A DNA stretch of 64,000 nucleotides from Gonium pectorale. Lineage: Eukaryota > Chlorophyta > Chlorophyceae > Chlamydomonadales > Volvocaceae. Each line of letters begins with the position of its first letter. Position 1 is the stretch's first letter. Location of the stretch: positions 891,626 through 955,625 of the forward strand of contig LSYV01000002.1 of assembly GCA_001584585.1 (NCBI GenBank), read 5' to 3'. The translations under genes and the position numbers were made by a program. Under the pieces are notes generated by a model that was not told the DNA's origin, made no database searches, and was given only the letters and a program-made list of their open reading frames with translations. Of the stretch, positions 24,601 through 36,169 are shown in pieces.

Positions 24601-27600
24601 GCTGGGGGACCGGCAGCAACAGGTCGGCGTCCAGCGGGTCATCAAGGAGCGGCGGGGTCACCGAGGCACACAGCGAGGGGCGCCGCGGGCGCCGCTCCGC
24701 GGGTGCAGCGCAGGCGTTGCGCGAGGAAGAGGGCTGGCCCGGGCGGATGCTAGCTCCAGGGGCGACTGCTCCTGCAGCCATCGCTTTCACCGCATCATCG
24801 GAGGGCAGGGCGGCTGCAGGCTGCAGCGCAAGGGGCCCAGCATCCTGACGGGGCGGTAGCGGCCGCAGTGGGATGCGGCTCCATGCGGGCGCCCTGGCCG
24901 AGGGTGCGGCGGGTGGTGTGCGCGATGCCGCGGCGGTTAACGCGGGCACTGCGGGCGTCTTCGACCCCAAAGACCGCTGCGGCGGGGCTGTGAGGCATGC
25001 CGGAGGGACGCTGCTAGCGGCCTTCCCTGCCGATGGGACGGTTGAAACTTTGGCGTCCTTGCATGCAGCCTTTTGCGCTGCGGCTGCAGCGCCAGCTTGC
25101 GCCTCGCGGTGGAGGCCTGCACTGGAGGCAGGCGCGCCCGCTTGCGACCACCGCCGCGATTGAACCGGCGACGGGGCTACATTGCCTTGCTTGGCTGAGC
25201 CGCCGCTGGTGGTCCTCCTCGCGGAGCGTCCAGTCTCAAAGGCTGCTGAAGCCCTTGCAGGTGCCGAGGCAGGCGTTGTAGACAATGTGGCTGAGCGCCC
25301 AGGTGCCCGCGTCGCGAAGGTAGCAGCGGTTGCGCAGGCAGCGGCACTCGCGGCATTGGCCGGGACTGGGGCTCCCACACGCCGACCAAAGGCGATGCGG
25401 ACATCGACAGCTGGAGCCTTCCCTGGTCGGCTTGCTGGCGCCGCTGCAGCAAGTGGACAGGTAGAAGCAGAGGGACAGGATTCAGACCTATGTCCTGGGG
25501 CCTGCAGACCTAATACTACAGGTCATGAATCCGACCGCCGCGGAGCAAGCATGCAAACACGTTTGAGGAAATGGGCGTGAATCTTTCGCAAGTCTAGTGA
25601 CTTTGCAGAAACGACCACCGCACACCTGTGTGTTGGGCTGCACCCTGCCGTCCGGACGATGCAAGCTGACAAGCGGATCCGGAAGCGGGCCCCGCTGTAG
25701 ACGCCGCAATGGGGCGGTGGGCGCCTGTTGCACGAACTGCCGGCCCCTCGCCGGGCCTCAGAGCCGGCGCTGCCATCGTGGTAGAGCCGGCCAAATACGC
25801 ACCGCCTGCCCCTGCATGCGAAAAGCCGGAGCCCGTAACATCCGCCGGTGTCAGCACCTGTGCGCGTTCGCCAACGGTCTGCGCCTTGGCCACAGCTCCC
25901 GACGTTCCCGCAGCAGCTGTCACCCCAGAGCTGAAGGCCGCCGTTGACGGTGGAACCCCCATATCCCCCGTGCCGGCTGCGGCAGCAAGGGCCGCCGCCT
26001 CCAAGACGTCTTCGGCGGTCTGGATCAAGGCCGCAACACATGGTGTCGGCACCGCTGCGTCTACCGCAGAAGCCATCCTCAGGTGGAGCTGCATGCCGTC
26101 GCCTGAGCCCCGTGGCTCAGCTTCGGCTCGCAATGGTGCATATGGGGCTCCAGCGCCCAAAGCAACCGCAACAGCCGTTAGCTTCGGTCTTTCGCTGCTG
26201 GCATGCTTGACGGCTTCGGCGTGCAACGCCGCCGCCGCCGCGGCGTGAGAAACCGACGCAGCTGGCATCAGCTGCAGCTGCGCGCCTCCGCTCATGGCCT
26301 GCGGCTCGGCCGCGGCGTGCAGGGGGACTTCTGCGGCTTCGGAGGTGGTGAGGGCCGCAAGGGACATGGCCTCGACGCCTTGGCTACCAGCCTGCACCTC
26401 CAGTGCAGCGCACGGCGGGACCACTGTGTCGACCGCGACGGGCACAGCGGCAGCAGCACCGGCCTGCCAGACCGCGGAGCAGTTCTGTGGCTCATCCGTA
26501 GCCGCAGATTCAGAGCGCGCAGGCGCCTCCGCCTCCATGCCATCGTCTCCAGGCCGCAGTTCAATACCGGCATCGCAGGTCGCCGCTCCACTGCCCGAAC
26601 TCTCCGCGACTGGCGCCAACTCCTCTACATCGTCGGTCTGCGTGTCGGCCGTGCTGAGCAGCACCACCGCTGTCGCCGTTCCTGCCGTAGCCACCATCGC
26701 CGCAGTCGCCACCATCGGGACAGCCGCCGCCGCCGTCACAACTGCCGCCGTGGACGCAGCCGCAGACGTCACACCAGCCGTTGCCAGGGCCCCAGCCGTC
26801 ATCACAGCCGCAGCTGTCGTCACAGTCGTTGCCGCAGCCGAGGCAAAAGCCGTTGCCGCCGCATCCATTGCCGCTGTCGCTACATGGGCGGCAGCCGCAA
26901 CGCATTCGCCAACGGTTTGCACAGCTGCGGTGCCACACGGAGCCGCTGCAACGTCGTTAGGGGCCACCGTCTTCACGCTTTCGGCGTGGGTCTGCGCCAT
27001 AGGCGCAGCGTGTAGGCTCGCCGCCGCAGCGTCTGTCACGGTCGTCCGCTGCTGCATCCCCTCAGCTTCATCCTGCTCCTGGCTTATTGCCGCAGTACGC
27101 AACGGGGCTGCTGTTGCTCCATCGCAATTTGCGTATTCAGCAGGGGCCGCAGCCTCGCACGGCAGTGCACCTTCACCGGAGCCTCGCGGCTCGGCTTCGG
27201 CGCTCAACGGGGCCGGTGCGTCATTGGCGCCGAAAGCAACGGCGGGAGCCGTTGGCTCCAATCCCTTGCTGCTTGCCAGCGTAATAGCCTCGTCGCGCAA
27301 CGCCGTCAGCACTACGGGCGATGTGGAGACAGCAGGCAGCGGCTCGGCTGCGGCGCAGAACTGGGTCTCAATAGCTTTAGAGACAGATACGGGGGGAGCA
27401 GCCACGGCCTGCAAGCCCGCGCCGGTCTGCGCCTCAGCCGTGGCACACAGGAGGGCCGATAAAGATGCACAGCGTGCTGGTGTCTCGGCCTCGGTGGAAT
27501 CGTCCGCACGCTGCAGGTCGACGCCGGCGCCGTGGTGCGCGGCGGCAGCAGCAGCCGTGACGGTGCCAGCAATAGCACCAGCAGCTGCGAGGCTGTGCTG

Positions 27601-29213
27601 CCCGGCGTCCTCGAGCGCAAACTCCTGTGGCTGATGCGCGGCCATGCAGGCTGGGCTGTCGCCAGACGCCGCTGGCATAGAGGCGCCGTCCAGAACGATT
27701 GCAGAAGCCCCTGAGTGCACGCCGGCAAGGGCATCGCAGACACAGTCGGCAGCGGCATCAAGGGAGTGGACCGCCTCCAATACTCCGTTGCTGTATAGTT
27801 CAACGGTTGTCTCCCTTGAGGTAGCACCATAGGCACCACTGCAGGCCGCTGCGCGGCCGTCCCAGCAGGAGCTCACGGACGGAAGGCTTGGTTCGTCAGC
27901 CTCGTCCGATATGTCGCTGACGATGTCCTTGGTGGCGCCGTAATTCGTGCTGGCTGCAGTTGCCTCACCCAGTGCCTGCACCTCCACCGGAATGGTGGTG
28001 GCTTGCCGGGCAACAGGTGCTGCAGGGTGCCTCCGTAAGCGCCGCAGCCGCGGCGCGGCATGCAGTAGCCTGAAGCGCTGCGGCGATGGCGCCGGCTCTT
28101 GGGTTGCGTGGCTTGCCCCGGACCGTACAGGCAGCAGCTCCTCTGCGTCATGCGTGGCCTGGCGTGCGCCGGAAGTGCAGCGCTGGCCCAAGGCGCTGCT
28201 CAGCAGCGTCCCGAGCAGCGCACACACGAGGCCCCAGATGCTGAGGTCGTCGAGAGGGGGCGAACCTTCAGGGAGGGGTGTGAGAGGGGGGAACGGGTGT
28301 CAAATTCGAGGCATGAAGCGCACATTGAGGGAAGCATTAACCGCTTCACAGTTTAGAGGATGCACGTGACGTGCTCCCACGCTGTGCACACTGGCTTTCA
28401 AGACAGGCGCATCACGCACGCACTTGCATATGAGGGTAATGAATACATGACCAGACATCGCAAGGTACCCGTTACGATTCCTACTGCAGCATGCAGTGGT
28501 GCACCCTTACCGCTCGGCTCAGAGCCTCCCTGCCAGTCGTCGCGGCCGCCCCCGCCACCGCGTCCGCCAGGCGGCTTAGTGGGCGGCGGGCCGCCACGGT
28601 CTTCTGGTGCACCGCGTACTTCTCGCGGTCCGACGCCAAGGTCCGCATCAGGCAGCCAGACAGGCAAGTCAGTTTTAACCTGCATGGCGGAACCACCGTA
28701 AAGTGTCGGGATGATAAGGGCACAAAAGGGCCAGACCGTTAACAGTCAAGGGCTTGGAACCACTTCTCCCTAACGGACCCCAAACAGGCACTCACCCCTG
28801 CAACCGCGGACAGGTGGGAGCCGTAGCACAGCACGGACAGGAGCCAGGCCTTGTCAATCTCTGCGGCGGCGGTGCTGCCTGCAATTGACGCTGCAACAGA
28901 TGCTCCCGCCAGCACCCCGAAAGCCGGCGGTGAAGACGACTCGCATCTTTCGGATTTAAACGCCGACACGACCTGGTCGCATGTCCAAGGATAAAGGAAT
29001 AAAACTTCGTGCATTTAACTTATCTTGACCGAACAACGCTTACACCGTATACAAGAAACCAGCAAGCGCTGCTACCGCCCCAGGCTGCTTACCCGGTGGC
29101 TTGAGCGCCGGCGAGGCCAGACGCTGCGTTGCTCCTTGTTCCATGGGCATGAAAGGCGAGGCAAGGAGGGCTGAGCCTGTGGCCGCCGGGACGCTGCGGC
29201 CAAAGGCCAGCAT
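21683..29213 (-). CDS. unrecognised giant Ala-rich protein (about 2,104 residues) with one or two hydrophobic segments
   Basis: Seven exons (reading direction): 29213-29093, 28890-28796, 28679-28511, 28265-25626, 25443-24091, 23878-23098, 22838-21683. Phases 1, 0, 1, 1, 1, 2 match at every join, with no internal stop over 6,315 nt, strong evidence for one gene. Donors include GTAAGC, GTGAGT, GTAAGG and GTGAGC, and several acceptors have long pyrimidine tracts. Visible features: a hydrophobic stretch near residues 54-72 (KAWLLSVLCYGSHLSAVAG); a Gly/Pro-rich linker; a likely membrane helix at 136-155 (SIWGLVCALLGTLLSSALG); an Ala/Thr/Val-rich block near 590-670; diverged internal repeats containing EAEPRGSG about 360 residues apart; an acidic piece with SSDDGD; and a basic C-terminus (HMAKRLAKALHLGRSARQWK). 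Ala, Pro, Ser and Thr dominate. I know no family for it and infer no function. The first exon choice is the weakest part. Confidence 0.72.
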
Positions 29214-29646
29214 GGTAACATCGGCTATGCGCTCAGCGCCGCGCGTCCGCTCCCTCCAAAGGCCATAAAGACCCGCGGACCGCGGGCCCAAAGCCGCTTA
29301 GCTGCAAGCAAGCTGTCGGCGTTTGCAGGTCGCACTTCCGCGTTCCAGTCCGTCAGACCAGCCACGTATCATCCTATGAAGGTGGCTCCTTGCATTTACA
29401 TGCTGCTTGTTCGGTCAGCGGAAGCCGGCTGCAGCAAACGCGCTGCGGACTTGTAAAACATCCCAAAGTGAAGGATATAGCGAGCTTTATTACAAAAGGA
29501 GATGCATTGAACAAATTATGCTCAACAGAGTAGAGGGACAGTGTATAGAGCACGGCTCCGCACGGCGATTTGGTTTCGTACGGAAAGCGTCCTGCCCAAC
29601 AGTCCTGAACTGAGCTTGATGCTTGGCGCTTGGTGCTCCCGGCGCC
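29214..29646. other. short intergenic gap between two tandem minus-strand genes
   Basis: About 430 bp holding the 3' UTR of the asparagine-synthase-like gene and the promoter of the Ala-rich giant gene. No convincing TATA box was seen for the latter. Confidence 0.5.
29490..29494 (-). terminator. TGTAA poly(A) motif for the asparagine-synthase-like gene
   Basis: Minus-strand TGTAA about 155 bp after the stop at 29647, well placed for polyadenylation. Confidence 0.5.
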
Positions 29647-32410
29647 TTACGCACGGCGCTGGCGCAGCTGCGGGTCATAGTGCCCACACGTGATGCAAAA
29701 CGTCTGCGTTGGATCCGACAGCTGGTACCTACGCAAGGGGAAGCGCAGAAGGCCAAATGGTACAGCGGTTATGGCAGCATGATGGCTCGGGCACACCACA
29801 AATGCACAAGCAACGAGGGATCCCCGCGTGCGTGCCAGCGCAGGGGCGCACACCAGCCACACCGCATGGAAACCACCGGTCTACCCTCGTGCCCAGTACT
29901 TGCCCCCGGCCTCGCTCCCACGCTCATTTCTACCGTCACACCCCCACAATCTTCTAGCACGTCCTGCGGTGCCCCCGGTACGCACCCGCACTTTGGACAC
30001 GGGTCGCTGCCGTGCCGTGGCTTCCCGGGCACCACCCCGTTGGGGAAGGTCTCCCGGAACACACGGTAGTAGTGCAGGTGCTCCTTGTCGCGGATCTCCA
30101 CCCCGTGGTGGCTCTCGATGTACCGCCGCTCCGACTCGAGCTGCTCGTCCGAGATGAGGCGGTCAAAGTAGCCCGGCCGGGACAGGGCGGTCGTGCCGCA
30201 GCCCACCTGCCGGTGCCGAGGGGTTAGGTGGTGGTGGTGGTGGTGTGTGTGCCATGGGATGCACGGCTCAATACATCAGGTTGCATGTGTTTTGGGGGGG
30301 GGTTGGGCATACGTGAAAAACGGAGAGCGGGGACACGGCCTGCCCTAAGACTCTGCCCACAGGCACGTTGCATGGTGCAGGGACCCTGGTGACATCCCGT
30401 ACGTTGATGCTACCTGCTGGCAAGCATGAAGGGCGCCGATTGGCTGGGGTGTCCACCTTGCAACGCGACGTCTGCCACCCCATTGCCTGGCTGGGTCACG
30501 GCTGCTCGTCTCACCTCGATGGGGTCCTTGCGCCGCATGCAGGACGTCACCTCTGGGAACAGCGTGCGCAGGGGCATCTTGCCCAGCGAAGCGCCGTCCA
30601 CCGTCTGTCAGGGCCGGTGTACATAGCGCAACGGAACATAGCGCAACGGACAGGCGGGGGTTAGTGCGACTAGCGCGCATGGCAGCAGTGAAAAATGAGT
30701 ATGACGCAGCGTCCGTGGTGAGAGGCGTCACGTGCTCTATCAGGCGTGTCCCCAACGGCTGTAGGCTACAAGCCCAGGCGCACGGTGCCATAGCGCACGG
30801 CGCGTTTCCGCCGCATTTCCAGGAATACAACTCGCATACACGCCGCCTCTCATGTCAACCCTGCAAGCAAGCCCCCCCCCCCCCGCCTTACCCCTCGCAT
30901 CACCACGTGCGACGCAGCAACGTTCAGCAGCACCCGGCACCGCGAGCAGCCGCAATGCCGCACACCACCCCAGCTCACACCCGCACCTCACCTGCACGCA
31001 GTCCGCCTTGGAGAGCTGCAGCGAAGCCGCCACCACGCCCGGCTGCGTGAAGGGCGACGTCACGAACATGCCCAGGTGCGCCCCCAGCCGCACGCTCCCG
31101 AACGCCATGATGGCCGCCATGCGGCCGCGGCTGGCCGCCCAGGCCTCCGGAGCCAGGCCGTGCGTGAAGCCATAGCCGCCGAGCAGCTCGTCGGCGGCGT
31201 CGCCCGTAGCGGCGCAGCGAAAGCCACGGGCGGCGGCCTCGCTGAGGGCGCAAGCAACTGCGGGGGATGCGGACCGGCATCACAGCGGCACCGAGAGTCA
31301 AAGCATGGGACGTACAACTGTACCGGTAGGGTAGGCAGGGCGCAACGCGAGGAGGGCCGCCCCGTCCTGATAGTCACCGTGCATCGGTTCTCGTCAGCAG
31401 CTCCGGCACGTCTGATGTTAAGCCCCCCAAATGCGCGTGACGAGCCGCCTTCGACATTGTGAAAAAGGACAGCTGGTGTGAGCAGTCGCCGATTGTATGA
31501 GCGGCCGCCGGTGCTGGGGCCAGGACTCACTCGCTACATCGTTCCGCAGGGTCATGGGGTCAAAGCTCTGCAGCGCGCGGACCACCACGGGCAGGTGCCG
31601 GCGAAGCAGCTCCTCCAGGCTGATGCGGATCACCATGTGCTCCAGGCCGGCCGCCGCTGCCGACTCCGTCGCGTACGGTAGATCCGTTGCTTCTGCAAAT
31701 GGGTCGCCGGCGGGAGGTCGCGGTACAGCAGCACACATAGCCAGTGCGTTCTGCCCTCCCTCCAGGCTCAAGGGTAGCTGAAGAGGAGTTATGATAAGAG
31801 AAGAGGAAGGTATGGTATCCGAGCAACCCAGGCGGCAATCCACCTTCCACCATGTGGCAGTCCAGATGACAACAGGAGCCCAGGGAGCCGGGACAAAGCA
31901 ACCTGGGAACCGCAGCCAGAAGCGCAGAGTGCGTACTGAGCAATGGAGAGTTGGAGACTGCTTTTCAAGCGGCAACGGTAGAAGTTCAAGCATTGGATTA
32001 TAGAGGGGGCGTAATTTTCAGGAGTCCTGGAACATCAAGGAAGTACCGGGCTTGAGCACACGGCTACTGCCTGACTCGGCTGACTCCTAACGTATGCCCG
32101 ACGGCCGACTTCCTAGACCGCCATCTGTCGCACCGTCGGAGCATACGACCGTGAATGCCGCTTTAAGCCCAAGGACGGGGCCGCCGACCTCCGCAACGAG
32201 GGCGCTGTCGAGACCGCCGCTGAGGAGCACGCAAGCTGCGCTCCGGTCCCACTCCTTTCGGTTCGCGATGCCGCAGAACGCCTGGAGGATCTGGGTCCGC
32301 AAGCGCGAGAAGCGGTCCCGGCTCTGCTGGCGGCGTTGAAGAAGCAGTGCAACACCCAATGCCGTTGCTGCCGCAATCCCTGCGACGAGCCAAGTCCCCC
32401 GCTGCATCAT
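29647..32410 (-). CDS. membrane-anchored asparagine-synthase-like ATP-pyrophosphatase with C-terminal zinc ribbon
   Basis: Six exons (reading direction): 32410-32134, 31692-31531, 31257-30992, 30604-30515, 30206-29986, 29728-29647; phases 1, 1, 0, 0, 2 agree, giving 365 residues. Residues 7-24 form a hydrophobic N-terminal anchor (WLVAGIAAATALGVALLL). Then come the PP-loop SGGLDS (64-69), SDEATDLPYA, MTLRNDVAIACAL and TGDAADELLGGY (about 164-175), the asparagine synthase C-domain motifs. The N-terminal glutaminase domain with its catalytic Cys2 is absent, so the enzyme cannot hydrolyse glutamine itself. The end carries a zinc ribbon: C335PKC338 ... C350ITC353G. Similar stand-alone proteins occur in bacteria and archaea; their substrate is generally unknown. 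The protein may adenylate a carboxylate using free ammonia, or act on another substrate; this is inference. The gene is divergent from the epimerase-like gene. Confidence 0.88.
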
Positions 32411-32722
32411 GGTTGCAGATCAGTCAAAGTATGTACTCAGGTCGGGGCCAGAGCACGGGGCCAGAGCCTGACACAAGTCTGCTTCGCCGTTATAATCCGT
32501 GTTATGTCATTGGCAAGTATTAAAACCGTTTTAAAGCACGCGGATGGAATGAGTTGCGATGCGCATGGAAGGAAATTGTGCTTGGGCGGTGGTTGGGACC
32601 ATCAACGGATCCACGGCGCGTCCAGTTTGCTGCAATTTCACTATGGGCCATATAAGTACGTCTGCCTCGATCGCACAGTTGGGCTTGATTATCCAGGACA
32701 CTCGCCTTGTTCGCTTGCACGG
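32411..32722. promoter_or_regulatory. bidirectional promoter region between two divergent genes
   Basis: Only 312 bp separate the two ATGs. A TTATAA element (32490-32495) lies about 80 bp before the minus-strand start, and TATAAG (32651-32656) about 70 bp before the plus-strand start, so each gene may have its own TATA box within a shared spacer. Confidence 0.45.
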
Positions 32723-35700
32723 ATGATGCAGAGTCTATCGAGCTCTCGCGCCTCAGCGAAGCGCACTTCCAGCCAGCGTAGGCCCTTCGCTCCCAGCGCG
32801 GTGCCTCCCGCCGTCCGCGTCCGCGGCGAGGCTCACGCCTCTGCGGCCATCTCCCGTCGCACCGCAGCGGCGGCCTTCGCCCTCCTGCAGCCGACCGCTC
32901 AGTCCCTCAGCTGCAGCGGACTCGCCGCCGCGGGCCCTGTGCGCAACGTGATGGCCGCTGCCGCGCCATCTGCCGCTGGCGCATCCGCCATCCCGGCGGG
33001 CAGCCCGGCCAACCTGGACCTGCTGGTGGTGGGCCCGGGCGTGCTGGGCAGCGTGCTCGCAAAGAACTGGCTGGCCAGCGTCCCCGGCAGCACCGCCACG
33101 GGCCTGACCAACACGGACCGTAGCCACGAGAGGTGCGGCGCGGGACGGGGTCGCGGTGGCCAGAGCGGGGTCCAGAGCCTGCTGATACCTTGGTCTGGGG
33201 GCCGGAAGGGGTGGCGCCCTGGGCCAACGCGTACATCTGCTGCTATAACGGGCCAAGGCGCACCCAACTGAAGGGAAGTTGCTCTATCGTGCTGCAGCTT
33301 CCTTGTGCGGCGCGCACCGTCGACGGAGATCCCCCCATGCTTCCCCCATGTTCTCCCAATGCTACAGGCTCCGCTCCATGGGCATCACCCCCGCCACACG
33401 CGCCTCGCTGACCGCCGGCCGGCGCTACAGCTTTGTGGCCTTCAGCGCCCCGCCGTCTGGCAGCCAAGACTATGAGGGAGATGTGCGTGCGGGAGGCGGG
33501 GGGCGGGGGGCGTCTGGGGTTGGGGTTAGCGGGGCGAGGCTGTTGAACCCCCTCGCTATCGAGGGTATTGGGAAGTTGAAGCTTGGGAGGAGGGATGGGG
33601 CAATGCACAAGGCAGTGCACGCTAGCTGCACTTGCCACGTCTGACCTGCTGCCCGGCGTGCGGGGAGGCGGTGCGGGGCGCTGAGCGATTGGTGATTGAT
33701 CGCGAGTCAACTCGACAGCATCGACTGGTGGAGCGGAGGGTGGGTTTCGGTGCACTAGTCTCAGGGCCCCGCCCGGCACGCTCTTGCCCACTGCCCCCGG
33801 CACCCTCCTATCCCAGCTTTTCGAGCGCCTCGAGCCGTGGTTCACCCTGCGTTACACCCCTCCTACGACCCCAACCCCCACACACGCAGATCAAGGCCGC
33901 CCTGTCTCTGTGGGACGGCACGGGGTCGTTCGTGTTCACGTCCTCCATGTCGGTGTGCTCGGTGGACGACGGGGGCACCGTGACTGACGCCAACTGCCCG
34001 CTGGTTGCGCGGGGGGCGGGGCCCTCCACTGACAAGCTGCTAGCGGCGGAGGACGTGGTGCTGCAGGCAAGGGAACGGGAAGGGTGGGAGAGTGCCGGGA
34101 TAAGCACGGGGCGGAGGTGGCGAAGAAGGAAAACGGGTCGCGTTGTCGGGGGGCCGACGGCACCCGCGGGGGCGCGGGCTCTAGGGAAGGGCGGCGAGAG
34201 CACAGAGCACAATTGGGCGCGGGGTCCGGCCCGGGAAGCGCCAAGTTACTGCGCGCATACCCTCAGCGCGCTGTTCGGGCATGTGGCTGTCGTCCGCCTT
34301 GTTCGCCTATGCTTCACCGCCAACCATCCGTGCCTTCGATCTACCGCAACTGACGTTAGTCACTTGGACACACCGCAGGCGGGCGGCAACGTGCTGCGGC
34401 TCGTGGGGCTGTACCACGCCACCCGGGGGGCACACACCTACTTCATGAAAGTGGTGAGGCGGCTGGCGGCGGGCAGCCAAGGGACGGGCAGCAGATGGTC
34501 CATGGGCCGACGGGGTAGCCGTGATGGCGTGTCCGTGGCGTGCAGCTGACAGTGGGGCGGCAGTGGGTTCCCTCCCGCCGAGGCACCTGCTCTGCGGCCC
34601 CGAAAGCACCGCCATTTCTTCCCCACTTGTGCGCGGCCTCTGTTTCCGGCCACGTGCCCTTGGGGGAAGGCACCTACCTCTTCCAACCCCTCTCAAACAC
34701 GGGCGTGCCCGACGCTATCATTATGGTACCCCAGGCAGGCATTTGCAGGCCTGGATATCCCATGGGTCAATACAAAACCCCGTGCGTCACATCATGGCAA
34801 CGCACCTGACCCACTCGCTCGGGCTAAGGGCGCACGGCCGCTACCCCTGTGTGATGTGGCACGCGCTGACGCCGGCTGCGCCCCCCCCCCCCGTGTCTGA
34901 GTCCCCACGCAACGCACCCACCCACCCACCTGCCCATCTACCCCCCCCAACCCAGGTCAACGTCCCCCGGCCCGCCGGCTACGTGGTCAACCTGCTGCAC
35001 TACGAGGACGCGGCGGGCATGGCGGCGGCGGTGAGGGGCTGGTGGTGAGGGGCAAGGGGGGTGCTGAGCGGCGGTGGGACATGGCGGCGGCGGTGAGGGG
35101 CAAGGGGGGTGCTGAGCGGCCTGCTTTGCGCACTCCCCCGCGCAGCCGGTCACGCGCGTGGGCGGGGCGCTGCCCCCTGCATGCTCTTTCAGCGTCTCAG
35201 CACCGGCCCGGGCGCTGATCAGCTGTCCTGTATAACATTGCTCTCGGCTGAGTTCTCGGGTCCGCGGTGCAGATCCTTCGGGGCGACGGCAGCGGCCCGT
35301 TCCGCGGGCGGGTGTTCCTCGGGGCGGACGGGCACCCCATCCGCTTTGACGACATGATTGAGGTGAGGAGCGGAGCCGGGTGGTGCTCCAACGGTTGGGC
35401 TCGAACGGATAGTACATAGCAGTGTTGCAACGACAAGCGGTTAAGATGGGAGAAGGATTGGGCGCGCGGAAGGTTCCAGGCCAGGCCTTTGAACAGGGGA
35501 TGGGAGGGAACGGGAGGTGCACCTCGTCCCATATATGGTTGACAACACGTTGCCCGAATGCCCGCTCCCACCATCTGTCCGGCACCCCCGTCCCCCGGGA
35601 CCACCCCCGCCTTCAGGCCTGCTTCAGCACCGGCGTGTTCCCACGCGTGCCCGTCAACTTCACGGGATCCCTCCCCGAGGGTGAGCCGGCGATGCGGCAC

Positions 35701-36169
35701 TAGCGCGCGTCCCGCCCGCGTCCGCCCGCTTTCCCGTCCGGATGCGTGCCCGTCCGGATGCATTTCCGTACGTCGCCGCCCGTACGCTCGCTGGCATGGC
35801 TGAGCCAGTGACGAAAGTTCTTACATCCCATCGAGCACGGGGCCTACTCTTGTATCGCCGTGTTCTCCTCCCCCAGTCCTCGACCTGCCCGCAGGCGATG
35901 AGTTGCGCTTGGCATGATTGCGTCCCATTGTTGTCTCTCAGGCCCAGTTATACCGTATTGTGCTGGACACTGCAGCCCGCCTCTCGTTCCCACACTGCAG
36001 CCCGCTCACTCCCACGCACACAGGCGGCAAGTCGGGCCTGGGCAAGGTGGTGGATGCGTCGGCCAGCCTGGCGGCGCTGGGCGGCTGGGCGCCCAAGTAC
36101 GCCTCCTTCCAGGTCTTCATGGCGGCCGGCGGAAAGGACTTCTACAACACCTCGGGCATCGCGTTCTGA
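32723..36169 (+). CDS. NAD(P)-binding Rossmann-fold epimerase/dehydratase-like protein, probably plastid-targeted
   Basis: Eight exons: 32723-33132, 33368-33482, 33890-34066, 34379-34453, 34956-35030, 35273-35362, 35617-35680, 36024-36169; phases agree and give 383 residues. The first about 85 residues are Ser/Ala/Arg-rich, as in a transit peptide. LDLLVVGPGVLGSVLA (98-113) is the dinucleotide-binding GxGxxG strand. LWDGTGSFVFTSSMSVCSVD and NVLRLVGLYHATRGAHTYF follow the order of extended SDR/epimerase-like proteins of plants, and VNLLHYEDAA matches the late NxxHxxD region. The substrate is unknown. Intron 3 begins GCAAGG after CTGCAG and ends CGCAG, a GC-AG intron; no GT donor nearby keeps the frame. 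Intron 5 holds a duplicated copy of the exon 5 end plus its donor (about 35085-35100); using it would bring an in-frame stop. Start: first of two adjacent ATGs. Confidence 0.85.

Noticed and set aside
25597..27634. Several long plus-strand frames (up to 446 residues) within the Ala-rich region
   Set aside because: They are shadows of the minus-strand gene, whose exon phases and splice sites agree throughout.
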